A stretch of DNA of 64,000 nt from Apricaphanius iberus (lineage: Eukaryota; Chordata; Actinopteri; Cyprinodontiformes; Aphaniidae): contig JAPXFQ010002814.1 of the NCBI GenBank assembly GCA_028564705.1, forward strand, positions 434,001 to 498,000, given 5' to 3'. Both the position numbers and the translations under genes were made by a program. This document shows positions 63,274 to 64,000 of this stretch, one piece after another (position 1 is the stretch's first letter; each line of letters starts with the position of its first letter). The notes beneath the pieces are model-generated. The model saw only the letters and a list, made by a program, of their open reading frames with translations, did not search any database and had not been told where the DNA came from.

Positions 63274-64000
63274 AAAGAACGAGGCAGATGTTTGCCTCAC
63301 ACATCTGCTTCAGTGTATGTGAGCATCAATGCGCTGTTGCAGATCACAGGGCATTATCAGGTGAAAGGCAGCTTGGCTCCTATGCTGTCTGAAAAAAAGT
63401 TTGGAAAACTTGTGAGTTTCATTTATTTTTTATGGATTCGGATAAAGAAGCAAAAAGTATGGGAGGAAAAAGGCCTACATAAAGACTCCAAAACAGCCTT
63501 CCTTTGCTCTCACCGAAGGATAAGCCAAGGTTAGCTGCATGTCACTAAACAAGCGCATTAAACTTCAACGTCAGTCTCACTGTTCTCATACCCGATCCAC
63601 TTAATTAATCTCCTAGTGCCAGGGCTCCGGCTCCATCCGCCAAGGCATCCCTGGATTTGCCTAATTTGCTTAATTAATTAAACAAATGATTTATTTGAGC
63701 TCATATTTCAAAGCGGCTGAAAGTTCTTTGTAGAGTCCACTGAGGCGTGTAGTGTTTTGTTGTGACTGCTAGATGCCTCTAAAGCTCTGAAAAATAAGTG
63801 GGCTTAGGAGTGGGCGGATGCCAATCATTCGTTTGCATCGGGCAGATACGGCACTCCGGGGCAGGCTAAATTATATATGCATTAGAAAGAGATGTCAGAT
63901 ATAGAAAATAACTTCCAACCCTGTGTGTGTCTTGCCAAGCTGAAGCGAGAGGATGATTACAGTCGTACTGTTTTCTCTTTGGTTAAAAGTAAACAGCATA
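63274..64000. other. Non-coding sequence, possible conserved block
   Basis: No supported gene. The stretch at about 63598-63700 has several TTAATTAA-type homeodomain core motifs around a GC-richer core (CCAGGGCTCCGGCTCCATCC), a look often seen in vertebrate enhancers; unproven. Confidence 0.3.

Overview
The window looks like AT-rich, intron- or desert-like nuclear DNA of a ray-finned (teleost) fish, probably a percomorph. Four kinds of evidence point that way: several Tc1-type transposon copies of fish-specific style, a 5'-truncated L2-type LINE, tRNA-headed SINEs with a GATG-type tail, and the absence of any long intact ORF. No bacterial, phage, CRISPR or operon structure is present. The exact species cannot be read from the sequence.

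The only host coding sequence I can argue for with some confidence is a short first coding exon at 56165-56400 (plus strand). It has a plausible 3' splice site, a 5' UTR of 181 nt without any ATG, a start in good context at 56346, an 18-codon signal peptide and a consensus GTGAGT donor in phase 1. The signal peptide resembles, in length and pattern, that of latrophilin-3 (adhesion GPCR ADGRL3), a gene with very large introns. That identity is tentative. Two further very short ORFs (36820-36984 and 63121-63273) are recorded as weak candidates.

Most other recognisable content is mobile DNA. From left to right: a truncated SINE (1.3 kb); a 552-bp PIF/Harbinger-type MITE with perfect 21-bp ends and TAA duplications (3.3-3.8 kb); a near-full-length SINE with a 13-bp duplication (7.1-7.5 kb); a Tc1 relic (10-10.6 kb); an L2-type LINE with broken endonuclease and reverse transcriptase (13.6-17.1 kb); an unidentified element with roughly 295-bp terminal inverted repeats (18.2-19.1 kb); Tc1 fragments (19.7 and 25.2 kb); LINE 3' tails (21.9, 30.4 and 52.5 kb); a Tc1 relic carrying a nested SINE (43.4-44.2 kb); a full-length SINE (48.7 kb); a complete 1559-bp Tc1-like element with 213-bp IR/DR-type ends and a dead transposase (49.4-51.0 kb); another Tc1 relic (54.4-55.4 kb); and, inside the proposed first intron, a Tc1 relic with a second kind of SINE nested in it (57.3-58.3 kb), then a third SINE type at 60.5 kb.

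The remaining sequence holds no gene I can support. It contains homopolymer and microsatellite tracts and may contain conserved regulatory elements, which cannot be recognised without alignment to other fish. I found no new multi-gene system. The least explained structure is the long-inverted-repeat element at 18.2-19.1 kb.
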